From Psychromonas aquimarina ATCC BAA-1526 (GTDB lineage: Bacteria; Pseudomonadota; Gammaproteobacteria; Enterobacterales; Psychromonadaceae), in assembly GCF_000428725.1 (NCBI RefSeq), contig NZ_AUAM01000024.1:1-64000 (forward strand): 64,000 nt of DNA. The letters are read 5' to 3'. This document shows positions 28,884 through 38,814 of this stretch, piece after piece. The position numbers and the translations under genes were made by a program. Position 1 is the stretch's first letter. Every line of letters starts with the position of its first letter. Under the pieces are notes generated by a model. It made no database searches. It saw only the letters and a list, made by a program, of their open reading frames with translations, and was not told the origin of the DNA.

Positions 28884-31151
28884 TTAGTTTTCTTGTTCTG
28901 GAACGATCACTTCAACTTTATCAACACGCTGCAGTCCGCGCGGCAGCTTGTTACCGCGGCGGCCTCGTTCAGCCTGATAATGTGCTAAATCACTCGCTTT
29001 TAAAGTTAATTTACGCTTACCTGCATGCAGTGTTACAGAGGCTGCCGCCGGCACAATGCGCAGCATAGTAACAAACTCTTCACGTTTAGTCGCTTTTGCC
29101 GACATTATGTTGATCATTTTATTACCCTTACCTTTGCTCAGGTTAGGTAAACTGTTCACTGGGAAGAGCAGCATGCGCCCTTCGTTGCTGATGGTTAAGC
29201 ATAAGTCGTCATCGCTTTCGCTGACTTTCTGCGGCGCCATTAACTGCGCATTTTCAGTAAGATTGATCAGTGCCTTACCATTTTTATTACGGCTGTTTAT
29301 ATCACTGAATTTAGCAATAAAGCCGTAACCATGGTCACTGCTGATAATATACTTGTCATTATCTTCGCCCATCAGTGCACAGACAAAAGGTACGTTTTCA
29401 TTCTGATTAAAGCGGCCGGTTAAAGGCTCTCCTTGAGAACGGGCTGACGGCAGTGAATGCGCGTCTAATGAATAAGCGCGCCCGGAACTGTCGATAAAGA
29501 TACAGCTCTGATTACTTCTGCCCTGTGTACTGGTGAGGTATTCATCCCCGGCTTTGTAGCTTAATGCCTGTGCGTCAATATCATGCCCCTTGGCTGAGCG
29601 AACCCAGCCCTGGCTGGACAATACTATGGTGACGGCTTCACTGGGCATCAGCTCTTTTTCGGTTAAGGCTTTTGCTTCAATGCGCTCGATCAGCGGTGAG
29701 CGGCGGTCATCTCCATACTTTTCTGCATCAGCTTTGAGTTCTTTTTTCACCAGTGTTTTTAAACGTCGTTCTGAGCCTAATAACAGTTCTAGTTTTTTCT
29801 GCTCGGCGCTTAACTCATCCATTTCGCCGCGGATCTGAATCTCTTCTAACTTAGCTAACTGGCGCAGTTTAATTTCTAAAATTGCATGTGCCTGTATATC
29901 TGAGAGTCCGAAACGCGACATAAGCTCTGCTTTAGCATTGTCATAGGTACGGATAATCTCGATAACTTCATCGATATTAAGGTAGGCTGCTAGCAGGCCT
30001 TCTAATATATGCAGACGAGCTAAAATTTTATCCAGGCGGAACTGTAAGCGGCGGCGCACCGTATCAGTACGGTAAATTAACCATTCATTTAATATCTTAA
30101 CTAAACCTTTTACCTGCGGACGTTTATCTAAGCCGAGCATATTAAGGTTAACTTTATGGTTTACTTCTAAATCGGTGGAAGCAAACAGGTGATGCATTAA
30201 GGCTTCAATATCAATACGGTTGGAGCGCGGCACAATAACCAGACGGGTTGGGTTGTCACGATCTGATTCATCGCGTAAATCAGCAACCATAGGCAGTTTT
30301 TTATCCTGCATCTGTTTGGCGATTTCTCTCAGTATTTTACCTCCGGAAACACGGTGAGGCAGCGCATTGATAACGATTTCACCGTTTTCAATCTGATATA
30401 CCGCACGGCTCTTAAAACTGCCGCGTCCGGTTTCATAAATCTTTTTAATTTCACGGTTCGGCGTGATGATTTCAGCTTCCGTCGGATAGTCCGGGCCCTG
30501 CACAAATTCCATTAAATCATTAAGCCCTGCTTTCGGGTTGTCCAGCAGATGGATACAGGCATTGGCCACTTCGCGGGCATTATGCGGCGGAATATCCGTG
30601 GCCATACCAACGGCAATACCAGTAATGCCGTTTAATAAAATATGCGGTAAACGTGCCGGTAACAGCTCCGGTTCTTTGATGGTGCCGTCAAAGTTAGGTT
30701 TCCAGTCGATGGTGCCCTGGCCGATTTCAGAAAGTAATAATTCTGAAAAGGGTGATAAACGGGATTCGGTATAACGCATAGCGGCGAATGATTTCGGATC
30801 GTCCGGTGCCCCCCAGTTACCCTGACCGTCAATTAACGGGTAGCGGTAGGAGAAGGGCTGCGCCATTAACACCATAGCTTCATAACAGGCACTGTCGCCG
30901 TGCGGATGATATTTACCTAATACATCACCAACTGTACGGGCTGATTTTTTGTGTTTGGATAATGCGGATAAACCAAGTTCTGACATTGCATAAACAATAC
31001 GGCGCTGTACGGGTTTCAGACCATCACTAATATGCGGCAGAGCGCGGTCCATGATGACATACATGGAATAGTTGAGGTAAGCGTCTTCGGTAAATTTAGC
31101 CAGAGGAAGTTGTTCTACGCCCTCTAAGCTTAAATCTAGTACATCACTCAT
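28884..31151 (-). CDS. parC: DNA topoisomerase IV subunit A
   Basis: 755 aa, full length. The winged-helix/tower region has [14 protein letters not shown] and the catalytic Tyr in [12 protein letters not shown] (about residue 124). The C-terminal beta-pinwheel region follows. The quinolone-determining positions equivalent to Ser80 and Glu84 of E. coli are the sensitive types (GDSACYE). With ParE it decatenates daughter chromosomes. The partner gene is not in the window. Start ATG 31151 has AAGGT upstream. It heads the parC-plsC-rraB transcript. Confidence 0.97.
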   Translation of the reverse strand: MSDVLDLSLEGVEQLPLAKFTEDAYLNYSMYVIMDRALPHISDGLKPVQRRIVYAMSELGLSALSKHKKSARTVGDVLGKYHPHGDSACYEAMVLMAQPFSYRYPLIDGQGNWGAPDDPKSFAAMRYTESRLSPFSELLLSEIGQGTIDWKPNFDGTIKEPELLPARLPHILLNGITGIAVGMATDIPPHNAREVANACIHLLDNPKAGLNDLMEFVQGPDYPTEAEIITPNREIKKIYETGRGSFKSRAVYQIENGEIVINALPHRVSGGKILREIAKQMQDKKLPMVADLRDESDRDNPTRLVIVPRSNRIDIEALMHHLFASTDLEVNHKVNLNMLGLDKRPQVKGLVKILNEWLIYRTDTVRRRLQFRLDKILARLHILEGLLAAYLNIDEVIEIIRTYDNAKAELMSRFGLSDIQAHAILEIKLRQLAKLEEIQIRGEMDELSAEQKKLELLLGSERRLKTLVKKELKADAEKYGDDRRSPLIERIEAKALTEKELMPSEAVTIVLSSQGWVRSAKGHDIDAQALSYKAGDEYLTSTQGRSNQSCIFIDSSGRAYSLDAHSLPSARSQGEPLTGRFNQNENVPFVCALMGEDNDKYIISSDHGYGFIAKFSDINSRNKNGKALINLTENAQLMAPQKVSESDDDLCLTISNEGRMLLFPVNSLPNLSKGKGNKMINIMSAKATKREEFVTMLRIVPAAASVTLHAGKRKLTLKASDLAHYQAERGRRGNKLPRGLQRVDKVEVIVPEQEN

Positions 31152-31300
31152 GTTTAATGACCTTGTTTATCTTATGATAGAAAAGGAGGGAGTATAACGT
31201 AATTAACGAGTTACGAAAAATTGCGAAATCAATTTTGAGGGGGATATATGCCTAATCAGCCGGAATATGCTGAAATCTTTATATTCCGGCTGTTTTTATC

Positions 31301-31333
31301 AAAAGCTCAGCATTTTCAGCATGCGGCTGAGCT
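31301..31333 (-). terminator. terminator after the SLC13 carrier
   Basis: On the minus strand, arms GCTCAGC/GCTGAGC with a 14-base loop, followed by TTTTGAT. It lies just past the carrier stop. A second, AT-rich inverted repeat sits beyond it at 31257-31292. Confidence 0.6.
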
Positions 31334-31350
31334 CTCTGAGGAAGTTTTAT

Positions 31351-32739
31351 TTAAGCCCAGAATACCCAGGAAAACAGCGTTAACACTGCAATACAGGAAA
31401 GATTCAGGTAAATACCGATGCGCATCATCTCTGACTGTTTAATATGACCGCTGGCAAATACAATCGCATTCGGCGGCGTAGCAACGGGCAGCATAAAGGC
31501 GCATGATGCACTGATACCGATAACGACCGATAAAACAATCGGCGAGACACCGAGTACTTCAGCCACACTGGCAAATACCGGAATAAGCAGAGCCGCACTT
31601 GCTGTATTACTGGCAAATTCAGTTAAAAATACCACAAAAGCAACCACAGCCAGGATAGTCAGCAGTATGCCGACGTGTGATAAAATTACGCTGAGACTTT
31701 CAGCCAGGAAGATACTGGTACCTGTCACTTTTAATATATTACTTAAGCAGATACCGCCGCCGAATAACAGCAGTACGCCCCAGTCTGTGGTTTTTTCAAT
31801 ATCTTTCCAATGAACGACCCGGGCAAAACTGACCAGCACAATTGCCAGCAGGGCAACTAAAGTGTCAAATTTGGCTAATCCGCCGAGCATCTTATTAATC
31901 GGCACACTGAATATCCATAAAAATACGGTTAAAGCGAAAATAGCCAGCGTGACGATTTTACCTTTATCCCACTTAATCGGCTCATGGTTTAACTCAAAGA
32001 CTTCATTTAGGTTTGGTTTTAATAACAGGTAGAGTATGCTGACTGCCATCGGCAGCAGTATCAAAGTAACCGGTACGCCGAAAGCCATCCATTCGGTAAA
32101 GCTTAAGTTTGATTCTGCCGCTGCAATTGCATTCGGCGGGCTGCCGACTATGGTTGCAATGCCGCCGATACTGGCGCAGTAGGCGATGCCTAATAATACA
32201 AACACATAGGTATTGTGGCCGGTTTTGGCGTTGACCTTGCTTAAAATACCCAGGATCAGCGGCAGCATCATTGCAGTTGTTGCTGTATTACTGATCCACA
32301 TGGAAAGACCTGCTGTTACGCCGAACAACATAAATACCGCAGCACTCATCCGTCCCCTGGCTAATACCAGCACCTGATCGGCTATCACCTTATCCAGCTC
32401 CTGGCGGTGCAGTGCGGCCGCCAGTGCAAAACCGCCTAAAAATAAAAATATAATCGGGTTAGAAAAGCTGGAAAGTGCAGCCTGGGTATCAAATACTCCG
32501 GATACAACGGCTAATATAGGGATGAAAAGAGCAGTAATACTGACGTGCATCGCTTCTGTTAACCATAATATAGCGATAAATAAAAGTATGCACAGGCCCA
32601 TTACCACCTCTTTTTCAAAAGGTAAATAACGATATAAAAGAGCAAACAAAATAATATCGCAGAGAATGATAATACTGTTTCTATTAACCAGCCATTCGGT
32701 TGTATTGGTAGGTAGAGGTGCGGTCTTGTTAAGGGGCAT
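31351..32739 (-). CDS. SLC13/DASS-family anion:Na+ symporter
   Basis: 462 aa from ATG 32739 (GGAG lies seven to eight bases upstream); an ATG 12 bases earlier overlaps that site. About eleven to twelve membrane segments. The family signature is clear in two places: [12 protein letters not shown] (about 150-162) and, in the second half, [16 protein letters not shown], with [12 protein letters not shown] near the end. These SNT motifs bind Na+ and the carboxylate or sulfate. The substrate (dicarboxylate, citrate or sulfate) cannot be settled from sequence. Monocistronic, ended by its own hairpin. Confidence 0.9.
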   Translation of the reverse strand: MPLNKTAPLPTNTTEWLVNRNSIIILCDIILFALLYRYLPFEKEVVMGLCILLFIAILWLTEAMHVSITALFIPILAVVSGVFDTQAALSSFSNPIIFLFLGGFALAAALHRQELDKVIADQVLVLARGRMSAAVFMLFGVTAGLSMWISNTATTAMMLPLILGILSKVNAKTGHNTYVFVLLGIAYCASIGGIATIVGSPPNAIAAAESNLSFTEWMAFGVPVTLILLPMAVSILYLLLKPNLNEVFELNHEPIKWDKGKIVTLAIFALTVFLWIFSVPINKMLGGLAKFDTLVALLAIVLVSFARVVHWKDIEKTTDWGVLLLFGGGICLSNILKVTGTSIFLAESLSVILSHVGILLTILAVVAFVVFLTEFASNTASAALLIPVFASVAEVLGVSPIVLSVVIGISASCAFMLPVATPPNAIVFASGHIKQSEMMRIGIYLNLSCIAVLTLFSWVFWA

Positions 32740-33117
32740 AATTAACTCCATTCGAGAGAAAAATAATACAGCTTTTTTTAATTAGTTTTTTATTTTTACA
32801 GAGCCGCCGGTATTAATTGAAATTGATTATTTCAGCGCTCTCAGCTTCGGCGAATTTCTTTCCGCGCAGGGCTTTTTACTGTCTTTACTATTTGAGATGT
32901 AAAGGAATTGTCTGCAACCCTGTTAAAGCATAGTTGCATATAATGTTGTCAAAAAGTCAAATTGTTGTTAAAAACGTTAGATAGATCCCAATGGCTGATA
33001 AAAACTAAGATCAGGGATGATTTGTGACTAAAACAGCGAGGGCAGTATTAATTTTAAGCAGTTAGGTTGAGTAGAACTAATATGCTGCCGGGCTGACTGG
33101 ACTTGGAGCTGCAGCTA
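32740..33117. other. intergenic region upstream of the SLC13 gene
   Basis: About 380 bp without a gene, between the minus-strand carrier and the hemL terminator. AT-rich, containing TATAAT-like boxes near 32939. It should hold the carrier's promoter. No repeat or credible ORF is seen. Confidence 0.5.
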
Positions 33118-33149
33118 TAAAAAAACCACTGTTCAGTGGTTTTTTATTT
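33118..33149 (-). terminator. terminator after hemL
   Basis: Near-perfect stem AAAAACCACTG/CAGTGGTTTTT, with an A run and a T run. It lies about 25 bp past the hemL stop and could work in both directions. Confidence 0.85.
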
Positions 33150-33171
33150 ATTTCGCTTAGAAAAAACAGTT

Positions 33172-34449
33172 TTACAGGGCTGCAAATGCTTTTTTAGCCG
33201 CTGTCAGAGTATCTTCAATATCCTGTTCGCTATGTGCCAGGGATAAAAATCCAGCCTCAAAAGCAGACGGTGCAAGATAAACTCCCTGCTCTAGCATCAA
33301 GTGGAAGAATTTTTTAAATTTATCCACATCACAGGCGCAGACCTGTGCAAAGTTAGTAACCTGACTTTCTTCAGTAAAGAAGAATCCGAACATGCCGCCC
33401 GCATAATTAACCGCTAATGCCACACCTTCTTCTTCGGCTGCTTTTTTCAGGCCGAGTGCGAGTTTTTCGGTTTTCTCTGCAAGTCGTGCATATTCTGGTG
33501 TATCCAGCGCAGTTAAAGCCGCTAGTCCCGCATGCATTGCAATCGGGTTGCCCGAGAGAGTACCGGCCTGATAAACAGGACCTGTCGGTGCTATATGCTT
33601 CATCACTTGTGCTGAGCCGCCGAACGCGCCGACCGGCATACCGCCGCCGATCACTTTACCAAGGGTGGTCAGATCCGGTTTCACATCATAATAAGCCTGT
33701 GCGCCGCCGAGCGCGACGCGGAACCCGGTCATTACTTCATCTAAAATCAGTAATGAAGCATTTTCATCACAAATCTGACGTAATCCCTGTAAAAATCCGG
33801 GGGCTGGTGGAATACAGTTCATATTACCGGCAACGGGCTCAACAATAATACAGGCGATCTGATCTTTATATTCAGCAAAAAGCTTCTCTACCGATTCAAG
33901 ATCGTTATAATCTGCCGTTAAGGTATGTTTTGCAAAATCGGCGGGAATACCCGGAGAGCTCGGCTGGCCTAGGGTTAATGCGCCGGAACCGGCTTTTACT
34001 AACAGTGAGTCTGCATGACCGTGGTAGCAGCCTTCAAATTTTAATATTTTATCGCGGTTTGTATAACCGCGTGCCAGACGAATAGCACTCATGGTGGCTT
34101 CTGTTCCTGAGCTGACCATCCGCAGCTGTTCCATTGACGGAACCAGGCTTTTTACTTTTTCTGCCATCGCAATTTCAATTTCAGTGGGAGCACCAAAACT
34201 TAAACCGTTTTCAGCCGCCGCTATTACGGCCGCTTTAATATCCGGATGATTATGACCAAGAATCATCGGCCCCCAGGAGCCGACATAGTCGATATACTGC
34301 TTTTTATCTGCATCATAAATATAAGCATCCTGCGCTCTTTCAATAAACAGCGGACCGCCTCCGACACCGTTGAACGCTCGAACGGGAGAGTTAACACCAC
34401 CGGGAATGATTGCTTGTGCTTGAGCGAATAGCTCGTTAGATCTGCTCAT
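33172..34449 (-). CDS. hemL: glutamate-1-semialdehyde 2,1-aminomutase
   Basis: 425 aa from ATG 34449 with AGGA just upstream; the longer frame to 34530 would add 27 unrelated residues. It begins [20 protein letters not shown] as in HemL. PLP-enzyme motifs include [16 protein letters not shown] (phosphate binding), LDEVMTGFR, and Lys265 in [10 protein letters not shown], the Schiff-base lysine at the same number as in E. coli. It makes 5-aminolevulinate for haem synthesis. It is divergent from clcA, an order conserved in enterics (hemL-clcA-erpA-yadS). Confidence 0.96.
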   Translation of the reverse strand: MSRSNELFAQAQAIIPGGVNSPVRAFNGVGGGPLFIERAQDAYIYDADKKQYIDYVGSWGPMILGHNHPDIKAAVIAAAENGLSFGAPTEIEIAMAEKVKSLVPSMEQLRMVSSGTEATMSAIRLARGYTNRDKILKFEGCYHGHADSLLVKAGSGALTLGQPSSPGIPADFAKHTLTADYNDLESVEKLFAEYKDQIACIIVEPVAGNMNCIPPAPGFLQGLRQICDENASLLILDEVMTGFRVALGGAQAYYDVKPDLTTLGKVIGGGMPVGAFGGSAQVMKHIAPTGPVYQAGTLSGNPIAMHAGLAALTALDTPEYARLAEKTEKLALGLKKAAEEEGVALAVNYAGGMFGFFFTEESQVTNFAQVCACDVDKFKKFFHLMLEQGVYLAPSAFEAGFLSLAHSEQDIEDTLTAAKKAFAAL

Positions 34450-34669
34450 GGAAGTCCTATTAATTAACAGTTTAAGGTGAAAAGGCAATATGAAAAGCCA
34501 ATATACCAGACTCTCTTGTTCGATAAACATTGCTAATTATATTTTTTATCAATGTTTTTTGAACTGTATCATGTTAATTTGACTTGTAGTTTTTGTATAA
34601 TCATGGTCTTTTGTTGCCTGCCGACAAACTTCCTCTCTCTGACTGACATTAAAAGTTGTTTTTATTTGT

Positions 34670-36082
34670 ATGAATAGAAGTATCCCATTATTTTTTCTGA
34701 GTAATTTTAAACGTTTTATCGACCGCTTTTTTACCCGTAAAAGCAGTGCGCTGCTTATCTGGTTATCGGTATTTATCGGTATCTTAGCCGGGATAATGTC
34801 GGCACTGTTTGATCACGGTATTGTCTGGGTCAGTGAGTTTCGACTGGAGTTTATAAGCAGCTACAGTGATTCGCAGGTTCCCCTGTGGCTGATTGCTGTT
34901 CCGGTTTCATCGCTAATGGCGGGACTGGCTTTTTATATTACTCATAAATTTGCGCCTGAAGCCGGCGGCAGCGGTATTCCGGAAATTGAAGGGGCGATGG
35001 AGGGCATGCGCCCGGTGCGCTGGAAGCGGGTAATTCCGGTTAAATTCTTTGGCGGTTTGTTAGCTCTAGGCAGCGGTATGGCACTGGGAAGAGAAGGGCC
35101 TTCGGTGCAGTTGGGGGCAAATGTCGGGCGAATGATTTCTGATCTTTTTAAAGTGAACAAAGTTGACAGTCAGGCTTTACTGGCAGCCGGTGCAGCCGGC
35201 GGTCTGGCGGCTGCATTTAATGCACCGCTGGCCGGTATTATGTTTGTTATCGAAGAGATGCGTTCACAGTTTAACTACAGCTTAACTTCGACTAAAAGTG
35301 TGTTTATGAGCGCCGTGATGGCGACTATAGTGATGCGCCTGATCACTGATCAGGATGCTGTGGTCAAGGTTACCTATTATTCACATCCGGACTTATTATC
35401 CTTATGGTTATACCTGCTCCTGGGGTTCTGTTTCGGGGTGATCGGTATTTTATTTAATAAAATGATCCTGGCGACTCAGGATATGTTTCTGTTTGTTCAT
35501 AAAAACCAGCGCTGGCGTTTTGTTGCTGTCGGCCTGTTTTTAGGGGCCGCTTTTGGTGCTTTATCTGTGATTGAACCTGATCTGGCTTTCAGCGGTCTGT
35601 CACTTATTCCTAACGTAGAGGGCGGGCACTACCTTGCCGGCGGTTTACTGGTTATCTTCCTGTTTCGAATTCTGACCACACTGCTGAGTTTCGGTTCCGG
35701 TGCACCCGGCGGCGTTTTTGCACCGACTTTAGCTCTGGGAACACTATTCGGCATGCTGTTTGGTCTGGCCGCTCACGCGCTGTTTCCTGAGATAGTGACA
35801 GAAGCAGGCACCTTTGCTATTGCCGGTATGGGCGGGTTATTTGCCGCCACAGTACGTGCACCGATTACCGGAATTTTACTGGTTATTGAGATGACCAGTA
35901 ATTATGAAATGATTTTACCCTTAATTGTAACCTGTTTAGGTGCGACTATGGTTGCTCAGTCCCTTGGCGGGCGCCCTATATATACGCAGTTATTAGAACG
36001 GACTATGAGACTGTCTATGCGTCAGAAGCGTCAGGAGCAGACACGTAAAGCTATGTTCCGTGTATCGCAGAAAGATAAATAG
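34670..36082 (+). CDS. clcA: ClC-type H+/Cl- exchange transporter
   Basis: 470 aa, full length. Selectivity-filter motifs are GGSGIPEIEGA (about 99-109), GREGPSVQ (about 140-147) and GSGAPGGVFAP. The gating Glu142 and the internal proton-path Glu196 (FVIEEMRSQF) are both present, as is the Tyr in GGRPIYTQLLERT, so it should be a proton-coupled exchanger rather than a channel. Known role: acid resistance and charge balance. The ribosome site is weak. The last 46 bp, including the stop, are copied again 90 bp downstream, which is odd. Confidence 0.95.
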   Translation: MNRSIPLFFLSNFKRFIDRFFTRKSSALLIWLSVFIGILAGIMSALFDHGIVWVSEFRLEFISSYSDSQVPLWLIAVPVSSLMAGLAFYITHKFAPEAGGSGIPEIEGAMEGMRPVRWKRVIPVKFFGGLLALGSGMALGREGPSVQLGANVGRMISDLFKVNKVDSQALLAAGAAGGLAAAFNAPLAGIMFVIEEMRSQFNYSLTSTKSVFMSAVMATIVMRLITDQDAVVKVTYYSHPDLLSLWLYLLLGFCFGVIGILFNKMILATQDMFLFVHKNQRWRFVAVGLFLGAAFGALSVIEPDLAFSGLSLIPNVEGGHYLAGGLLVIFLFRILTTLLSFGSGAPGGVFAPTLALGTLFGMLFGLAAHALFPEIVTEAGTFAIAGMGGLFAATVRAPITGILLVIEMTSNYEMILPLIVTCLGATMVAQSLGGRPIYTQLLERTMRLSMRQKRQEQTRKAMFRVSQKDK

Positions 36083-36172
36083 CAGGCTCGTACGGTGAGC
36101 TGCCGCGCGGCGTAGAAAGGTAAACAGCAGACACGTAAAGCAATGTTCCGTGTATCGCAGAAAGATAAATAG
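36037..36172 (+). repeat. direct repeat of the clcA 3' end
   Basis: Bases 36037-36082 (last 15 clcA codons plus TAG) recur at 36127-36172 with a single mismatch (T to A). The offset is 90 bp, a multiple of three. Sequence just before each copy is also partly alike, so the duplicated block may once have been longer. The second copy lies outside the gene and ahead of the broken coiled-coil gene. Confidence 0.9.
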
Positions 36173-36197
36173 TATTTTCACTGCTTAAAGGTGTTTA

Positions 36198-37052
36198 ATG
36201 AAACGCTTAAAAAATAGTTTTATAAAATGGCTGCTTACTGCCGTGCTGTGTTTATTACTTGGTTTTTTGCTGGGTAAGTTTAAGCAGGATATACTGCAGG
36301 GCTCTTTAAGCGCAGTGAAAATAGAACTGCAGAGCATGCAGGTTGAAAAAGTAGAGCAAGTTAAACAGATTGCGCATCTGCAGGCGCAGCGCCAGACTGA
36401 TCAGCAGACTATTACATCTTTAACTCAGGAAAATAAAAAACTTAATGAAGCGTTGAGGCTGTAGAATAACTCATTTTTTATAAACTTTGGAAAATGTACG
36501 ATTTTAACTTGTTGTTTTAAATGACAATAAAAACACGAGAAAGTATGTTTTTTCTGAAAATGGAGAAATTCTACAGCCTCGTTAAATGCAGTCTCAAATA
36601 AGTTGTATTTTTATGAGCGGGTACTTGCACCGGAGCTGGAAGTCTCAGGAGTAAAAGTTCACTCATTTACTGTTGTTGAAGATTTTGAAGCTGGACGCTG
36701 GGATTACGAACTGGTATTAATGCAGGCGCAGAAAGGACGGCGTTTTTTAAACGGGCGCCTGGAAATATCTTTTTCCGTTTCAGATCAGCAGGAGCTTAAA
36801 CGTATTTCTTTAAAAGAATTGAGCGACAAGGTTCCGTCTGGTTTTAAGTTCAGGTATTTTCAGACAATAAAAGGTACATTTAAACTGCCGGCGAATATAA
36901 CGGTTGATGAAGTTATCATCGATCTTAAGGTCAAGGGCGATCGCTGGTATAAAGCACAGCAGTTAGAACAGCGTTATGACTGGCGGGCATTAATCGAAAA
37001 AGATGCTGCTGATTTTACTGAGTTTGATAAACCTGTACCTGCTGGTAATTAA
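36198..37052 (+). pseudogene. DUF6776-like membrane coiled-coil protein, split by a small insertion
   Basis: The 5' part (36198-36464) encodes a membrane segment (about residues 11-26) and a Gln/Glu-rich coiled coil, then stops at TAG. The 3' part (to 37052) encodes YFYERVLAPELEVSG and a beta-rich domain, but opens only at a TTG without a ribosome site. Between them lies a 126-bp element with inverted ends and a 3-bp duplication. Removing 129 bp (element plus one GTT) joins the halves in frame through LNEALNAVSNKLYFYERV, giving 241 aa. A gene of this type between clcA and erpA fits related marine genomes from memory. The 3' half shows no further damage, so inactivation looks recent. Confidence 0.85.
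36455..36580. mobile_element. 126-bp miniature inverted-repeat element (MITE-like)
   Basis: The ends are inverted repeats: GAGGCTGTAGAAT on the left and its exact complement on the right, extending to 16 of 18 positions (both then reach CTC). The flanks are GTT at 36452-36454 and GTT at 36581-36583, a 3-bp target duplication. The inside is AT-rich with no coding frame, so it would need a transposase in trans. The end sequence and 3-bp duplication recall IS5-group elements, but that is inference from memory. Confidence 0.85.
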
Positions 37053-37152
37053 TTACAGCAGCGCATATTTTGAGAATGATTTTTCTTATACTTGAACTAA
37101 TTAGTCAGGTATTGGATAATATTACACTGTTTATATATTTTTAGAGGTTACC

Positions 37153-37503
37153 ATGACATCCGAAGTCGAAATGGCATTGCCAATTTATTTTAGCGACAAC
37201 GCTGCAGATAAAGTAAAGGGGCTGATAGCCGAAGAAGAAAACCCTGCATTAAAATTACGTGTTTACGTAACCGGCGGCGGTTGTTCAGGGTTCCAGTACG
37301 GCTTCACTTTTGATGAAAAGGTTAATGAAGGTGATACCCTGATTGAAAAGAACGGTGTGACTTTATTAGTCGATTCAATGAGCCTGCAGTACCTGATCGG
37401 CGGTACAGTGGATTATGTTGACGGTCTGGAAGGTTCGCGTTTTTTTGTTAATAATCCTAATGCCACAGCAACCTGCGGCTGCGGTTCGTCATTTTCTATA
37501 TAA
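37153..37503 (+). CDS. erpA: iron-sulfur cluster insertion protein ErpA
   Basis: 116 aa A-type carrier. The three cluster ligands are Cys44 ([11 protein letters not shown]), Cys108 and Cys110 (CGCGSSFSI at the end). It delivers Fe-S clusters to apo-enzymes such as those of the isoprenoid pathway. GAGGT lies before the ATG. It follows the broken DUF6776-like gene by about 100 bp and so probably has, or shares, a promoter in the 37053-37152 gap. Full length. Confidence 0.97.
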   Translation: MTSEVEMALPIYFSDNAADKVKGLIAEEENPALKLRVYVTGGGCSGFQYGFTFDEKVNEGDTLIEKNGVTLLVDSMSLQYLIGGTVDYVDGLEGSRFFVNNPNATATCGCGSSFSI

Positions 37504-37670
37504 CTGCCGCGCTTAATTTTGTGAAGTTTTCGTTATTATAAAGGGCTTCACAAACTTCTTTTTCTTAAAAATCCCGTCCAAATAACAGTTATTATCCTTT
37601 TAACTCGCATCAAACTTACTTTCCTATAACATAAGATATTAATTATTTTATTATTTGTTGAGGTCTGTTC

Positions 37671-38750
37671 ATGCCTGCTCGTATCTCCAACTATTTTTTA
37701 TTACGTCCCTATTGGCTGGCGATTATTATCAGTCTGCTGCTTATCTTATGGATGCTTTCCTCTCCTGAGGCAGAGCCGCTGCAGGCGGAACAACATTCAA
37801 TAAAAGAGCAGATCCTGCCTAAGGTGCAGACTACCCGTTTTACACCGGAAAAAATGACCAAGTCTTTAACCTTGTATGGTAAAAGTGAAGCTAACAGCCG
37901 TGCTGTTATTCGTGCCGAAGTGGCGGGTAAAATCGTTGCGATTACCACTAAAAAAGGCCTTCGGGTTAAACGCGGTCAGGCTTTGCTTAATATTGAAAAA
38001 AATGAACTGCCGTTCCGTCTGGAGCAGGCGCAGGCATTATTAGATGAGCGTTCATTAAATTATAAAGCGGTTAAATCGTTAAATGATAAAGGTCTGCAGG
38101 GACGAGCCCGCCTGGCGGAGATGAAGAGTCTGTTACTGGCTGCCAGAACTGATGTAGAGCAGCTGCAGCTGAAACTTGCGCGCACAAAAGTCACAGCGCC
38201 GTTTTCCGGTATTCTGCAGGAGCAGTTTGCTGAAAAAGGGGATTACCTGCAGGTTGGAGATTCTGTATTCAGCCTGGAAAATATTGACCCTATTGTTATT
38301 CGCGGTGATGCTACCGAACATTATGTTAGTCAGCTGACACTCGGGCAGAGTATTTCGGCAACACTGCTGTCCGGTGAAGTAATTTCCGGGAAAATAACTT
38401 ACATTGCATCGATGGCGGACAGTAAAAGCAGCACTTTCCGTATTGAAGCTGAGTTTGCCAACCCGGAATTGAAAATTTTCTCCGGTATCAGCGCAAAACT
38501 GTCAATCCCTCTTTATCCCGTTGAAGCCATTTATATTTCACCGTCGGCATTAGCCATGGACGGCGAGGGGAATCTAGGGGTTAAGTTAGTTGAGCAGGGG
38601 ACCGTGGTATTTAAAGCGATAAAGCTTGTTGAAGCTGATAATAACGGCGCCTGGTTATCTGGATTTGCAGGTGAGGTAGATATTATTACGCTCGGACAGG
38701 GGTTTGTAAAACCCGGTGACCCTGTACAGGCAGTAGCTGCGGAGAAATAA
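37671..38750 (+). CDS. RND efflux periplasmic adaptor (membrane fusion protein)
   Basis: 359 aa. One N-terminal membrane anchor (about 14-29) is followed by a periplasmic part: lipoyl-like halves (VIRAEVAGKIVAITTKKGLRV and KVTAPFSGILQEQFAEKGDYL), a helical hairpin between them (about 110-170), and beta-barrel and membrane-proximal domains. It links the inner-membrane RND pump downstream to an outer-membrane channel. The hairpin is of modest length. No outer-membrane factor or regulator is adjacent. The substrate is unknown. The gene pair lies between erpA and yadS. Confidence 0.92.
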   Translation: MPARISNYFLLRPYWLAIIISLLLILWMLSSPEAEPLQAEQHSIKEQILPKVQTTRFTPEKMTKSLTLYGKSEANSRAVIRAEVAGKIVAITTKKGLRVKRGQALLNIEKNELPFRLEQAQALLDERSLNYKAVKSLNDKGLQGRARLAEMKSLLLAARTDVEQLQLKLARTKVTAPFSGILQEQFAEKGDYLQVGDSVFSLENIDPIVIRGDATEHYVSQLTLGQSISATLLSGEVISGKITYIASMADSKSSTFRIEAEFANPELKIFSGISAKLSIPLYPVEAIYISPSALAMDGEGNLGVKLVEQGTVVFKAIKLVEADNNGAWLSGFAGEVDIITLGQGFVKPGDPVQAVAAEK

Positions 38751-38752
38751 TC

Positions 38753-38812
38753 ATGGCAAGGCTTGTATTAAAAGTGCGCAATTTCATGCTGGATACTGAA
38801 ACGGAGAGATAA
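38753..38812 (+). CDS. possible 19-residue ORF between adaptor and pump genes
   Basis: ATG 38753 has GGAG eight bases upstream, and its TAA falls two bases before the pump's ATG. The product would be MARLVLKVRNFMLDTETER, with no known similarity. It may simply couple translation of the two genes, or be chance. Its own 3' end carries the ribosome site of the pump gene. Confidence 0.3.
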   Translation: MARLVLKVRNFMLDTETER

Positions 38813-38814
38813 TT

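Noticed and set aside
28884-31151. Quinolone-resistance change in parC
   Set aside because: The positions equivalent to Ser80 and Glu84 carry the sensitive residues.
36603-37052. 149-codon frame as an independent gene
   Set aside because: It opens at a TTG without a ribosome site, and its sequence continues the upstream coiled-coil protein once the small element is removed.
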